The translations under genes and the position numbers were made by a program. Source: Chromobotia macracanthus (taxonomy: Eukaryota > Chordata > Actinopteri > Cypriniformes > Botiidae). Taken from it: 64,000 nucleotides of DNA. This document shows, piece after piece, positions 49,293 through 62,000 of the stretch; position 1 is the first letter of the stretch, and every line of letters starts with the position of its first letter. A model generated the notes under the pieces. It made no database searches. It was not told where the DNA came from and saw only the letters and a list, made by a program, of their open reading frames with translations. The stretch covers positions 64,501 to 128,500 of the forward strand of contig JAZGTH010000140.1 in assembly GCA_036877525.1 (NCBI GenBank), given 5' to 3'.

Positions 49293-52200
49293 TTAATGGC
49301 CAGCTCTGGGTGTTTTGGGCAAGGTGGTGACAGCTGTGTCTTCTCCTCTCCTCTTCCTCAGGCCCTTCATCTTACGTGTCTGCAGTTTGTCCAGATTCTG
49401 TCTCTGCATGTGTAAGCGGCCAAATCTGGTGCCAAAGGCATCATGGGAAATGTTCTTCTTCTTCTTGGGCTGTGCAGGTAGAAAGAGGCACAATGAAGGA
49501 TTCATGAGTTCTACAACATAGTCACAAAGAATATGTTCCGCATCTTTTGAACAGTGTTCTGATTATTTCAGAATCAAATGAAAATATTCAGGTAACAGTA
49601 AAAAAATTAACAGGTGCAGACAAACTGCAGTAACAGAGTCAATAGTTTACTGTTAAACGCGTCTGCTAGAATCTACAGAATACAGAACACAACGAAATAC
49701 TGAACATTTGTTGTGTTGAAGTCGTGTCAGATTTAGCAAGATCATGAGATTCTAACAATCTCTGATTCAATGATGCATTTCTATGGCAACACTATCACTA
49801 CTAGGTGTTTGTGACGAGGACGGGGTTCTGCACCTTCACTTCTCGCGGCTGTCTGTGTGCTGATCTGTACAGGTCATCTGACGCCATGTGACTTCTCCTC
49901 AGGACAAAGTCAAATGAAGGTCCCATCTCCTCCAGTTCAATCCTGGGTGTCCGACAGCCTGATTTCTTTAGCAAAACTCTGTGACATCACATCAACTGAA
50001 TCAGTCTTCAGGTCACAGCACTGTATCATTAACAACCAACACTAGATGTGTGTGTGTTACTTGTAGCTGCGCATGTAAATCTTCCCTTCCAGCGAAGTGA
50101 AATGCAGCACATGCTCCAGTCCAGCCAGACGCACAGCTGCTACTCTCTGTCCACAGAAGAAATCTAACAGACCAATAACAGACAGACAGACGGACGTGTT
50201 TTCTGATGAAAACAAGTGTTTTCTGATGTTTTGTTGTTAATGTTTTGTTCAAATCAAATGAGAAACAGTGAAAGTGATGCTATTGAGAACAGTTGGATAT
50301 ATAAATATATAAATCACATATGAGAATAATAAACAAACTAAATAACTGTAAATAACTGTTTGTTCACATTTTTTCAAGGCGATTCAACCAAAACGGTACA
50401 CACACAATACACTTTCTGGATGCATGGTATAAAGGGTCTGCAATGAGGGGGATTCCCTGTAAATAATTCATTTTATTACCTTTGTGGGGACTTGTAGTAA
50501 GACTACATTGAATGCTATTCAACACTATATTAAAGATAAATAAGTAGCTCTAGTGCTCTTCACTTTCTATTAGACATGCACTGTCACTGCTGCAGCTCTT
50601 TCTCATGTTTGCATCATGAGCAAGCAACGCTTCAGAATAAGCACACCATGCACGCTTTATTGATTTAAATGCAAGTAGATCGCAAATGCACAGTGGCGTC
50701 ATTTGTGAGTCGAATCAACAATTTTCAACAGCCGCTCAAGTTGTAAACCCGCTAAACTGTAAACCTGGGACATATATATTTAATTGTATTGCAGCCCATC
50801 GTAAAAATTCTTGTATTCCACAGCTCTAATCCTCACCATCCCCTTTCCAGGAGTTACATTATCTAACTTCAAGTGGCTTACAAAAGAAATCAGTCTTTTC
50901 GTCTCCTCTCTTCAGCTCCTTACACAAACATGTGACTGACATTAGAATTAAAAAAGGTGTTTTGGCCGATTTCAATCTTTTTTTATTTAGTGATGAAAAT
51001 ATCATGACAACCAATTTGTGAGGCATTTCATTATGTTAATGAGGACATTTGACCCTTACAATATAGATAAACCTGTAAACACACACGATTAACAGTAATG
51101 ATTTTATTAAGTAATGCAGGTGTTCACCTGTCAGAAGGTTCTTCAGTCTCTTGTGTTCATTATCTGTGTCAAACAGTTCACCTGCAAACACCAGCAGGGG
51201 CTTTGTGCCTTCAGGACATTTGTCCATCTTCAGAGAGAACAGAGATGTAATATATAATGTAGCACATCTAACAAAACCACATCTTTTCATTCAGGGTTTG
51301 TACATTTGAGAAGATGAAGATTCATGAGAACACTCGTTCAGATTGAATATGATAATAAACACCTTTATGTCTTTACCTTTATGTCTTTAAGAGAGACAAA
51401 CTTCTCGATGCCGAGCTCAAACATGTCCAGCACATGAAAATCAAACATGCGACCTGTGAAGGGCACAACCGAAAGTAAACAAACATCCTGTACACAACCA
51501 AAAGTGGTTAAGATAAAACAGAGCCGTCACATGCTACTGAACCAGCTTACCAAATATGAGATTATTAGGTCTCTTCTTGTTGTGTGAGCCAAACAGAAAG
51601 AGTGAACAATCTGATTTCTTGGAAAAGAATTCCTGAAGGACAGGAAACATCAGAACGTGTTACCCAACGAGCCACTGAAATGAGATATTACATATGATCA
51701 TAAACTCACCAGAGCTGTGGTGTCTTCAAATGGCCTTACAATGTTCTTCCTAAGAAGAGAGTAAATGTTTTAGTGTTGCAAACTGTGTTACATACGGCTT
51801 CAAAACCAGCAGACTGCATGGGGGCACTGTGAGTCTGTCAGACAATGAGAGCTCGTGTTCTTCTGGAACTGCTGTAATGAACTTACTTTTTGTACAACAC
51901 TGCACCTGGTTTCTTTAGAGCATACTGAAACAAAACAGACAAAACATGGAACAACAATATTAAAGGACTTATGTTTAATGATGTTGTGACTGCGGCATGT
52001 TCTCACCACATCTTTTAGGGCGTGAGTGACCGTCTCGCTCGTGTTTCCTCCTTTAATGATCATGCAGTTCTTGGTGTTCTCTATCAGTTTGGGTTCCCTG
52101 CTCTCCAGAAAGCGCTTGGAGCGCTTTGTCTTCGGTTTCCTGAGAGCAAGAATTAAAGATCAACGCCGGTCTGCATCATACAAGAGACACTGAGGTTAAG

Positions 52201-52403
52201 AAAGCTTATCTTATTCTTATCTGTCGATTTCATCTCGTTTCACGTGTCACAAGTTGAGAAAGCTGGCAAGTACATTCTCCACAAACAACTTAACTTCAGG
52301 AAATTGATCAGCTGAACATCAGGCAACTATCATTAATCAGACAGAAGAGTAAACGTACAGATTTGGAAAAATGAACTTACACGATTCCGTCTGAGTGTGT
52401 CAT
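49293..52403 (-). CDS. rpf2: Ribosome production factor 2 (Brix family), ten coding exons
   Basis: Nucleolar Brix-domain protein that works with RRS1 to load the 5S RNP (5S rRNA, RPL5, RPL11) onto the pre-60S ribosome. Exons: 52403-52381, 52139-52007, 51924-51887, 51749-51710, 51632-51551, 51453-51377, 51227-51128, 50163-50061, 49978-49834, 49469-49293. All are GT-AG with matching phases, giving 305 residues against 306 in human. Clear blocks: KPKTKRSKRFLESREPKL, NCMIIKGGNTSETVTHALKD, EFFSKKSDCSLFLFGSHNKK, RPNNLIFGRMFDFHVLDMFE, CPEGTKPLLVFAGELFD, GLEHVLHFTSLEGKIYMRSY, SGCRTPRIELEEMGPSFDFV and the basic tail PKKKKNISHDAFGTRFGRLH plus LQTRKMKGLRKR. The first exon has only 23 coding bases. It lies head-to-tail with slc16a10, as in mammals. 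Confidence 0.96.
51363..51390 (-). repeat. 14-bp tandem duplication across the rpf2 exon 6 donor
   Basis: ACCTTTATGTCTTT is repeated on the + strand, so the minus strand has two donors: CATAAAG/GTAAAG at 51377 (used in the frame above) and CATAAAG/GTGTTT at 51363. Use of the second adds 14 bases and shifts the frame. Confidence 0.75.
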
Positions 52404-52480
52404 GATGGTTCGAGTCTCACGGATGAGGACACGTGAAAACAGGAGCGTAAAGCCAGCGAACAACATCAACTTCCGTTTAT

Positions 52481-52489
52481 ACCGGAAGT
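52481..52489 (+). promoter_or_regulatory. ETS/GABP-type site in the rpf2 promoter region
   Basis: ACCGGAAGT, 78 bases upstream of the rpf2 ATG, with an inverted ACTTCCG core at 52470-52476. ETS sites close to the start are usual in housekeeping and ribosome-assembly promoters. Binding is inferred. Confidence 0.5.
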
Positions 52490-53758
52490 TTCAAAATAAG
52501 TTAGACACTATAGCGAAGCTTCTTTAACGAAAGTAAAACTTCTAGTGTGAAAACTGTATGGGGACGTCTTATTAACTTCTACTTATTCACTTATTTTCAC
52601 TCGTTAAAGTGAAATTTATAAATCTTGTAGAATTATTATGGGGCTCTTACGGCCCCAAAACCACGGTGTCATTTTTGTGGTGTCGCATGACGTTAAGCAC
52701 AAAATCATTTGAGTTGAGGTGCTATAAACATTTAAATAACCTACACAAAATAAGGTTTGGTTAAAATATTTATTGTTAAAAGGTTAGACGTACACCGATG
52801 CTGGGCTTGAGGCAGTGGTATTACAACTGGACTTAAGGCAATTGAGCAACATATTTAAATTAATGAGACTAAACAAATGAGACGATTTGTCCTAAACCTC
52901 TATTACCATGTACACAAATCTCTACAGAAATACTGTACAACTACAGTTTGCACAGTCACACAAATGCAGAAATTAGCAGATGTGCACACTAAGGACAAAG
53001 GAAAACACTAATAAGCTCAATTGACAATTTTTTTCCATACTGTGCACACTGAGGTCTTAGAATTAACATGGTCAAAGATCAATCCATCCATATGCATTTC
53101 AAAACCATTTCTTCAGATTAAAGCAAAACCCAAGTGAAGTTACAAAGTTGTTTGAAGTGAGACACTCGTGCAAATAAATCAATAAATCTGCTCAGCAAAA
53201 CACACAAAAGATGAAAAATTTCCTGAGAAAAGGTTGAGAAATTGTGCACATGCTAGAAAAAAAAGTCCATCACAACCTCAGAGTTGAATGTAAAGATCAA
53301 GTCTATAGATTGTGGCACATTTTGAAAGTCTTGTGGCTGACTCGATACATTCACATGTTCGAATGGAAATCACAATATGAAAAAGTCCTACAGGTCACAC
53401 ACAGCATCAGAATAACATTAAACGGGTCACATTTATAAATCACACAGATTTTGGTTGTGCGCACACACACAGACACAAATATTAAAGAATTGAATAGTTT
53501 AGGTGGTAAAACGTACACCATTAAGTTATTTACTAAAACACAGTTTAAGTGCTTTGATGTATTATTACGTTCACATCTTTAGAGTTCACCAGAAAATACA
53601 AAGGCTGCTATTTATCTACATAAAATTAAAAAAAAGAAACACTTAAGAAAAACATCAACTTGGCACCATAGAAAGGCTGTATTGCACAATTAAATGAGAA
53701 TAAAACCGCATTAAAATGAGACCTGTAAATAAAATTAACCTGCCTGTAACAAAGAAAA
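52490..53758. other. Gap between the rpf2 5' end and the actin-module gene, likely 3' UTR
   Basis: AT-rich, no gene. TTTATT at 52769-52774 reads AATAAA on the minus strand and could end the transcript of the gene that stops at 53759, giving a 3' UTR of about 1 kb. Confidence 0.45.
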
Positions 53759-56035
53759 TCAGAAACACTTCCTGAACACAATCTGTGGACCAGTCTCTTC
53801 ATATTCATCTGCCCTGATCCAGGCACTGGAGAATGTGGGCAGGTTGGCCAGCATGGCTCCTCCACACCACACAGAGAAGTCTCGGTTACTCGGACTCGTT
53901 ACTCTCACACAATTCATCAGATCCACAGGAACCATGTGACTGATTTCCTCCTGCAGCCTCTCTGGGAGCCCAGACAACAGTGTGTTCCCACCTACAGGAC
54001 AAACATGGGAGCAGATGTTGTTTGACTCAATACAGCTGTGACGTGAAGTATATTCACCAGCTACATCACCACACAGCACCAACTATTAATCCCAGTTTAC
54101 AGGTCAGACACTTTATAAACGCAAGTTTTAATAATGGTGACTACATGTTTGTCAACATTTCTGATTAAAAAGCAGTAAAAAGTCGTGGAGTTTGTGCTAC
54201 ACTGTAAATACAGGTCACTCTATGATGTAATTACTGAGTGTGTATAATATACCTCATTGCATAAAAGGATCTGAAGTTAAGAGCGTAAGGTCACTACTGC
54301 ACATAATTTTAAAACATCAATATCAAAACTGCCCTGATATGCCTTAAATCGGAATCGTACCTGACAGAATAATATTTTCCACAAAATTTCGCCGCAGGTC
54401 AACATCTGATTGAAATATGGATTTAAAAATGCTCTCATGCATGCCATAATGATCTCTTCCAATCAGCTCTGGCTTGAACAGGATTTCTGGTGCCCTGTCG
54501 ATGACACAATCATAAGAGTAACTGTGTATCTTATGAAATTGTTATATTCTTGTGTCACAAAGTATTAAGGTTATGTCTTATGTATCTGAACATGTTAGAA
54601 GTCAGAAGGTCTGTAGACGATCACCTGAAGTGTTCGGTGGTAAGTGACAGCAGACGTCCATCTGGTAGTGTGTACTGCACCTCTGAACTGCTGCTCCGCA
54701 GCTCCAAATCGTAATCCAGAGCCACACGGCAACATTTTTCCTTCATCTCTCGTACGATATCCAGCTCTGCAGTCGTCTGCATGCACACACCCTGCTCCAG
54801 GAGCAGCTACAAAACATGTTTGTTTGACTATATTAGTGAAGTCATTCCACAGACTTCTATCGATTTTGTTTTATATCATGCTAATGATATTTTCCACCCC
54901 CCAACCCTAACCCTCCCCTAAACCTAACCCTGGGTCAATGTTAGTGAGGACATTTGTCCCCCACAGGTATAGCTAAACCTCACACACACACACAATATTC
55001 GTGGTCACATCTAAACCTTTTATATACAACCATAACTAATATACCTAATTGACACTTAACTGTAAATGACCTATACAGCTGAACTAAGAGTTAGTGTTTT
55101 TCAGTTTATGAACCATTCGCTGATTTTATATACGAAAGTCAACCTCTTGCTAACGTCACTGTAACGCTGTGCATCAAGGCTCACAGCCTGAATGTGTGAT
55201 GACAGTAGGACATCACCTTCTGCAGCTGCAGGGTGACGTCTGCACCAGCCAGATTGAAGTTCTGAACAGCATGAGGGAGACAGTAACCATCAAACACTGG
55301 AACACTGTGACTCACTCCATCTCCAGAGTCCAGCACCACACCTATACACACACACACACACACACGCACGCACGCACGCCAAGAGTCGGTTTATGTTCTA
55401 TAACATAAAATGGGAACATGAAAGGAATGTTCTAAAACAACTCATGTAAACACCTTAACCAGAATTTTTTAATTGGAATGAGGTCAATAATTAGATTACT
55501 GCTGTTCATGTAAACAGTCATTGTGAAAACAGTAAGTCGTGGTTCTAACCTGTTGTTCGGCCTGAAGCGTACAGCGCCAGTACAGCCTGCATGGCCACAA
55601 AGGTAAGAGGTACGTTAAAGGTCTCAAACATCAGCTCTATCATTTTCTTCCGGTTCTCCAGAGGGTTCATGGCCGCTTCAGTCAGTAACACTGGATGATC
55701 CTCAGAGTTCACAGACAGCTGCTGGAATGTATGATACCATATCTCCAGAACAGAGGAAACATGAGTTTTAAAGGGCTATACGCTGAAAAACAGGACTTGA
55801 AACAAGTCCTAACCCTAACTTGAAATCAGTGCTTGAAAACGGTCTCTAATATTAACAATTTAGTGAAACAAAACACTTGTTCAGAAACCTTTATTATTGC
55901 CATTATTATACACAACCTTCAGTTTAACCACACAATATTTACAAACACCCAGCAGGTATTGAGCAATTTCACAACCCTAAAACAATGTGAACACCACCTG
56001 TAAAATCTGTTCAGCTTTCTGGAAACGTGTTGGGG

Positions 56036-56068
<33 letters not shown>

Positions 56069-59000
56069 CTGGAAGCGCATATCAGTCAAATCAAATCAAG
56101 CTCACATGAAACAAATTTCTGGGACAGCTTTGAGCAAGAACGCGCATGAAATTCAGTTATATTTTACGAGTCTACACAGAGTGAACTGGTTTAACTCCAT
56201 TCTCACCAGAGTAAAGCATTTAAACTTGTGAGAGAAAGTGGAAAAGTGTTTTCATGTCCACTTGAAGAAACCAGCATCTGCTGTACTCACCAGCTCAATC
56301 TCATCCCAATTGTGTATAATGCCATTCCTCATAGGATACTTCAGTGTCAAAACTCCTCTCATGTGCTGAGCATCATGACCAATATACAGTTCTCTGTCCA
56401 CACCAGAGCTCATCACATCCTATCAGAAAACCACCAACAACATCAGCTGTGAGGGATACTGTTAGGTTAACCCTAACAGTATCATCCAACAGTTTAAAAA
56501 GTATCTAGAAAGTATCTAATCTACCTCATATTTTGGATGGCCAATAACAGTAGGGAACACAGTAGCTGGGAAGTCCTGGTCTGCAAATCCTGCCTTCATC
56601 AAACCTGAGCCTGTGTCCAGCACGATGGGGGTCTTATAATCAAGCTGATTTAGAAGGATTAAGAGAACAAAAAATTGCTTTCAGGTTTGTACGTGCATTC
56701 AGCCTTGTCTATACAAAACAAAACACACGGGACGTCCAGTGCCACCCTGGCCACCCCTTTGGCTCCACCACTAACTACATTTTCCTTGAGTTTGTCTGCC
56801 ATCTTTGAAACTTCTTAAGTCTGTGCAGTACATTCTCATATTGCTGTGCTTGAGAGATGCATATGAGAGCATCTTATGACACATGCAATACAATGCAGAT
56901 TCTGCCATTCCAAACAGCAGCCAGCAAAACTAAAGCATCATGGACTGTAGTCTGAACAGCTATCATGTCACCAACGATACAACACTCATCTGTTACTTCA
57001 CATCTACTGCAGATGTCAAGTTTCACAAGAAGAAAATCCAGTGCGCACCTGTCTGGTGTTCAGCTGGAACTGGTTTAGTGAAGATCTGCAGACAGCTCTT
57101 GTGGGGCCTCCATCCTCAGACACACTACATTCATTCAGTTCATGTCTGGAGAACTGCATGCTCACCTCAACAGCTTCTTTATCAACCATAACACAATCTT
57201 TAAAGTCAGTCTTCATCTCTCTCTTAAGTATGACAGTGGAGGACTCTGAGCTTTCTTGGGGTTTAAGACATCTAGTGTACAATGCTGGCTGTAGATTTTT
57301 GTTGTTGTTTCGCATATGCTGTTGCTGAGACTTGCCCTGTAGTGGGTTTGTACACTGACTGGGTATTTGGATAGTGTCATACAAGACCAATTCTGACTGT
57401 TTTTGCCTGCCAGCTTCTGATAAACAATTCTCATAAACATTTTGTGTTTGTTTGTCATTAAAACAAAAAGAACTTCTTGGTGCTGGCACTGGAGCTGTGA
57501 CACCACCTGGATCAACTGCACCTGGTTTATGATTGGTCTTCTGGCTTGAGGACACTTGCCCATGACTGTCCTCAACCCAGAGGACCACTTCAGCAGACCC
57601 CAGCTGGCAGTTGTGAACCTGGTCAACAGCAGCATCAACACCCTCTCTACAGTCACAGGAAAATATTTTCTCCACAGGAAACTTTGGTGACCTCTCTGAG
57701 TGGACTGAGGTATGCAGGTCTGTGCCAGGTGAATGCAACAAACTACTCAATGTAACAATTTCAGCTTGACAAGGCTGGGCAACCTGATCATGTTTAGACT
57801 GTGTTACATAATCTAAAGCTGCAGGACAATTGGTCCCATCCCCCTCCAAGCCTGTGTGAGGGTCAGACCTGCTTATGACAGATGAACACAAAGGGTCAAA
57901 ATTAAATAAGATATTCAGACTGGAGTCTTTCTTTGCAGCTTGTTTTGAAGGTGCTTGACTGGTGCAGACCTCTGTGAGGTACAGTGTGGATTCCTTACAT
58001 AGAGGTTCCTGGGGGCTGGATTCCTCTGTGGATGGAATTGACAGATTTTTATGGGAGTCACAATTTTGACAGCTTTGCTGCTGTAACCCACAGTCTATTA
58101 ATTCAGTGACCATATCTTTCAGCATCGAGGTCCTATCCAGGATGGAACACTTTGCAACTCTGTGGCCTGCCCTCCTCTTCACCTTTATTGGCTCTCTTCT
58201 CAGAACTGTCTCCTGCATCAGGACCATCCTCTGTCTGCAGGAGCTGCATTTTGTGACATGAGACTGCACTGCCGGTTCAGAAAGAAACTTGTTTGCATCA
58301 TTGCAGCGCAGTGAGTCCAGTTTTAAACTCTCCTCAGTAATATGCTTTTCAAGAACTTGAAGATCTCTAAGCTCTTGAAGGACATTGCTTCTGTCCACCT
58401 TCTGCTCCACAACTCCACCCACAGGTTGAAGGCTTTCAGTGACTAATCCAGGGGAATCAGAGCTGTCTTCACAAACCTCACGCGCTTTAAAAGTCTCTTC
58501 AAAAGATGAAAGGTCACACTGAGGATTGACCAGGGGTGAAGAGGAAGCATCATCTAGTCCAATCACAGCAAATTTAACCAGATCTTGAGATGTCATCTGG
58601 GAAGAAAAAGACATTGATATAAAATTAATATCCCACTACAGTTTTTTTTGCTAGTTAAAAAAATGCTCATTCACAGATCAAGTACAAAACATGTTTAGTG
58701 GGCGTTGATCGTTTAGCCAACTGAACATTGAAAGTGAGCATTTTACATTATCCAGGACCTTAATACAGCAGTACAGAGTGAATCTCTCTCGCACACTCAC
58801 TTTCGTCTATTGTGATGCTCAATTGTAAACTATAACACCAGTGTTCTGGGCCAAAAGCTTTAACTGTGAACAGTCTGTTGAATACAAACATGATCAAATA
58901 AGCAAAAAAAACCTGCTCCTGAACACATGGTGAGAGAGACGTTTGCCTGCTACATTTTACATTGGTTCTCAAATCTGAAGGTCAACTTGCCACACTGTGC

Positions 59001-62000
59001 TGGTCCTCTTCAGTCCAGAAAGGCCAGCGTTCATGCAGGTCCTCAGTTTCTAACAGCCCACTGAGCATAACTTCCTGTGCAATAACATTCTCTTCCAACT
59101 ACAGGGAAATCAAGAATTTTAACAGTTAATTCCATCTCTTCCATTACAGCTCTACTGAAGTAAAACACTCTGTGAATGCAGGTCATGATTATTTTCCATG
59201 ACACACTAAACATTTCAGAACCATAAACAACAGCTGCCAGTGATCATTTCGGTCTCAAGTGATTGTGACAGGTCTCCAACAGAACAAAAGATTTTCAGCA
59301 AAAACAGCACCATGTTTGATTCATTACCTTATCCTTCCTGTTGTTAATACGTTACAGCAAATAGACAATATTTGCCACAGTTAGCCTAACCACTGGCAAA
59401 GTCTGGACAACCCATGTTTCAGTGGTTTTGAAAGACCCACAGCACTAAACATTTTGTCTCCTGACACTGACTTCAGTTCATGTATGTCTTCACTCATGAG
59501 CTGATGCTTTGAATCAGACTTCAATGAGCAGTGCTGTGACTCACCTCCAGGATCTCAGCTGCCCTGTCTAACGTATTCTTCACTTCTTCAAGCTCTTGTT
59601 GTTCTCTTTGAACCCAATCACCAAGAGATACATCCAACCTATCCAATACACGAAGACAAAAGACCCTAAAACAATGAGACTCACATGGAAGGACAACCAA
59701 TAACGGACTGTTGACATTTGTTAATGTGCTGAAACAGGACTAAACATTGAACACCTGCGAATTGGTCTCACCGTTCAAAGGAATCCTGTCTGAGGTTGTG
59801 GAGATCAAATGTGTCCCAGAGAAGCGATGCCTCGCCCTCCACGGTGTTGCTGGGTTTGTCCTCATTATCTGCTATGGTACTGGACAGCACGTTGTCAGTG
59901 GGATTTAGGTCAGAGTTCTCAAAGCTCTCCTGGCTCTGGAGGATGTTGCTCTTGGTTTCTCTGATGGACAGGTCATGTGTTTGAGGCTGCTCTCGTGACA
60001 TGTTTGATTGGTCTGTGTGAGAAGAGTTGTTAGAATGGCTGGGGCCATTTACAATCCTCTGCTGGTTGGAAGAGTTTTGTGTAATTGTAACAGTATAGGA
60101 GCTCTCCAGATCATCTATAGGAAGGCTAAGCCAGGGGTTCTTGGGTAGCATGCCTGACCGTTTCACCTTGATCTCAAGATTCAAGGAGTCTGAGTTTTTT
60201 TTGGGAACAATCTGAATACTGGCCAGAGTAGCATCCCTTTTTAAACTTAACTCTACTTCATGCTGGTCTTCTGAATCTGACACACTCACAATATTCTCCT
60301 CGTCAATTTGTGCACAAAGCAGTCTGGATCTTGTCTTGTCCCCATTGCCCAGGAACCTCAGAAGCCCCTCCCTTCTGCTCCTTGTATCCAAATGACTACT
60401 TCCTGCTCCATCAAAACCAGAGTCAATGGAGCCGAGAGACGGAGGTTTGCCCGCAGCAGACACTGCACCAAGAGGACCACTGGTTGAGACCTTGTGGTAA
60501 CAATCCCCAATTAAAGGCAAAATTGAATGTCTCTGTGGAAGAGAGCTGGAAACAAAGCCAGATTCTCTAAAAGTAGTGGTACTGTGGTCAACCTCAGGGA
60601 AAGTGATGTCAAAGGTTGTGTTGTTACCAGCAAGATATTCATATTGCCACTGGAGGGCAAGCTGAAGGTCATGAATGGACACAGTGCCAGCTGAGGTTAA
60701 CAGTCTCCTTAGAGTCATGCATCTGTGGACAGGATCATGAATATAATAATCATGGAAATACAAATTTCATACAGAGAAAATATATGTGTAAGGCACCTAT
60801 TAGACAGCTGTCTGCCTGTGTGCTCCAGGTGAGGATCAGTAATAATAGTAGAAAGATGAGTCAACTTCACCAGCTCCTGCACCTCCGGACAGGGATTCCT
60901 CCTGAGGAATCTCTCAACTCCTTGTCTCCAGGTGGGCAGGTCTGGAGAAGCACTCTGCAGAAGGTCTTGCAGAAAGGTTTTGCACAGCACTAGATTGTAC
61001 CAGTTCTTGCACTAAAATAAAAATGAAGCAATTCAAATTTCACATCTGACGTTGATTAAGGCTACAGTGCAATGCCACAAATAATGTAGTGAATTTTCTT
61101 AATCATTAAATATTGACCATGAAAACAGTGCTGCTCTGTCAGAAGTACACATACTTTGTTACAGGTGTAATGGAAGTCAGACACATTTCTCAGAGTCTGG
61201 TGAATACGTAGAACAGATAAACGCAGGTTCTCCTTCATTCTCTGCAGATCATCTAACCACGGCACTCTGGACTGAATTTCTGGAACGGTCTCTGCTAACA
61301 TGTGGATGATGTCCTCAGCGTGATGAACAAGTGCCTGTTAAGACAGTTCAATGGAAATTTATTCAGATCAAAAGGCCTGCAGGCCTCAAGCACTACGTCC
61401 TAACCTGATGGCATACCACAAAGCTTCAAGGGAGTAAAAGTGTCACTTGACACATATGGCACCATGCTGGGTAGCTCCGCCTGCAAAAATCTGATTAACT
61501 AATAAGATATCCTAAACCACATTTAATTACATTGACTGAATGTAATTAAGCAATAATCCCCTTGAGATTTGAACAGCTTGTCAACATTGGGCTCGGCAAC
61601 ACTAGACATCTAAACAAGTGGAATCACATTGATCGAGTTCTAAGGTCAGTTACACACCATTGCAGGTGTGTATATTGAGGTCTCAAATTCCAGCCTCAGA
61701 ACTTCAGCCCTGTGAGCATCTGTAGCAAACTGAACTTTGTAGGGCTGAACCTTCTGCCTGTGTAACTCAACCAACTCTTCCTGTATCTGAAACAGCAGCA
61801 TATCAAATTAATGACAGAAACTGCAGTAAACTGTAGAGAAACTTAAAGATTCATAAAACCAGCATGTTTACGAGTCAAAACATTGAGTAAATGTGTCTAA
61901 TGCTGCTTTTCTTCTGAACCTCTTGAGCTCTGTGCAGGTGGATGACCTGCAGCTGGAGGCGGGCCTTAGAAAAAACCTTTTGCCATAGCAACTCTACTTT

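Larger units (their letters stand above)
53759..56644 (-). other. Actin-fold module, seven exons of the fusion gene
   Basis: The seven exons encode 371 residues, the length of a whole actin, from LDYKTPIVLDTGSGLMKAGF to a stop after GPQIVFRKCF. Visible actin landmarks: phosphate loop 1 (DTGSGLMKAGF); DELYIGHDAQ-like block (RELYIGHDAQHMRGVLTLKY); WYHTFQQLSVNSEDHPVLLT; FVAMQAVLALYASGRTTG with the Gln equivalent to actin Q137; phosphate loop 2 VVLDSGDGVSHSVPV with the D154 and H161 equivalents; LPDGRLLSL; RAPEILFKPELIG; LRRNFVENIILSGGNTLLSG; and a WCGGAMLANLPTF block. ATP-binding and hydrolysis residues therefore look kept. It ends RKCF like conventional actin. Sequence is about equally far from actin and Arp1/ACTRT types by eye. 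It has no own Met: the module opens in mid-protein at a phase-0 junction. Confidence 0.88.

Noticed and set aside
53626..53865. Alternative frame over the end of the actin module
   Set aside because: Shadow of the last actin exon; the correct frame ends RKCF at 53759.
57016..57048. Stop of the 57049-58596 exon read as the end of a gene
   Set aside because: A consensus donor CAG/GTGCGC precedes the stop, phase is 0, and the next exon continues in frame into the actin module. Termination cannot be excluded without transcripts, but is less likely.
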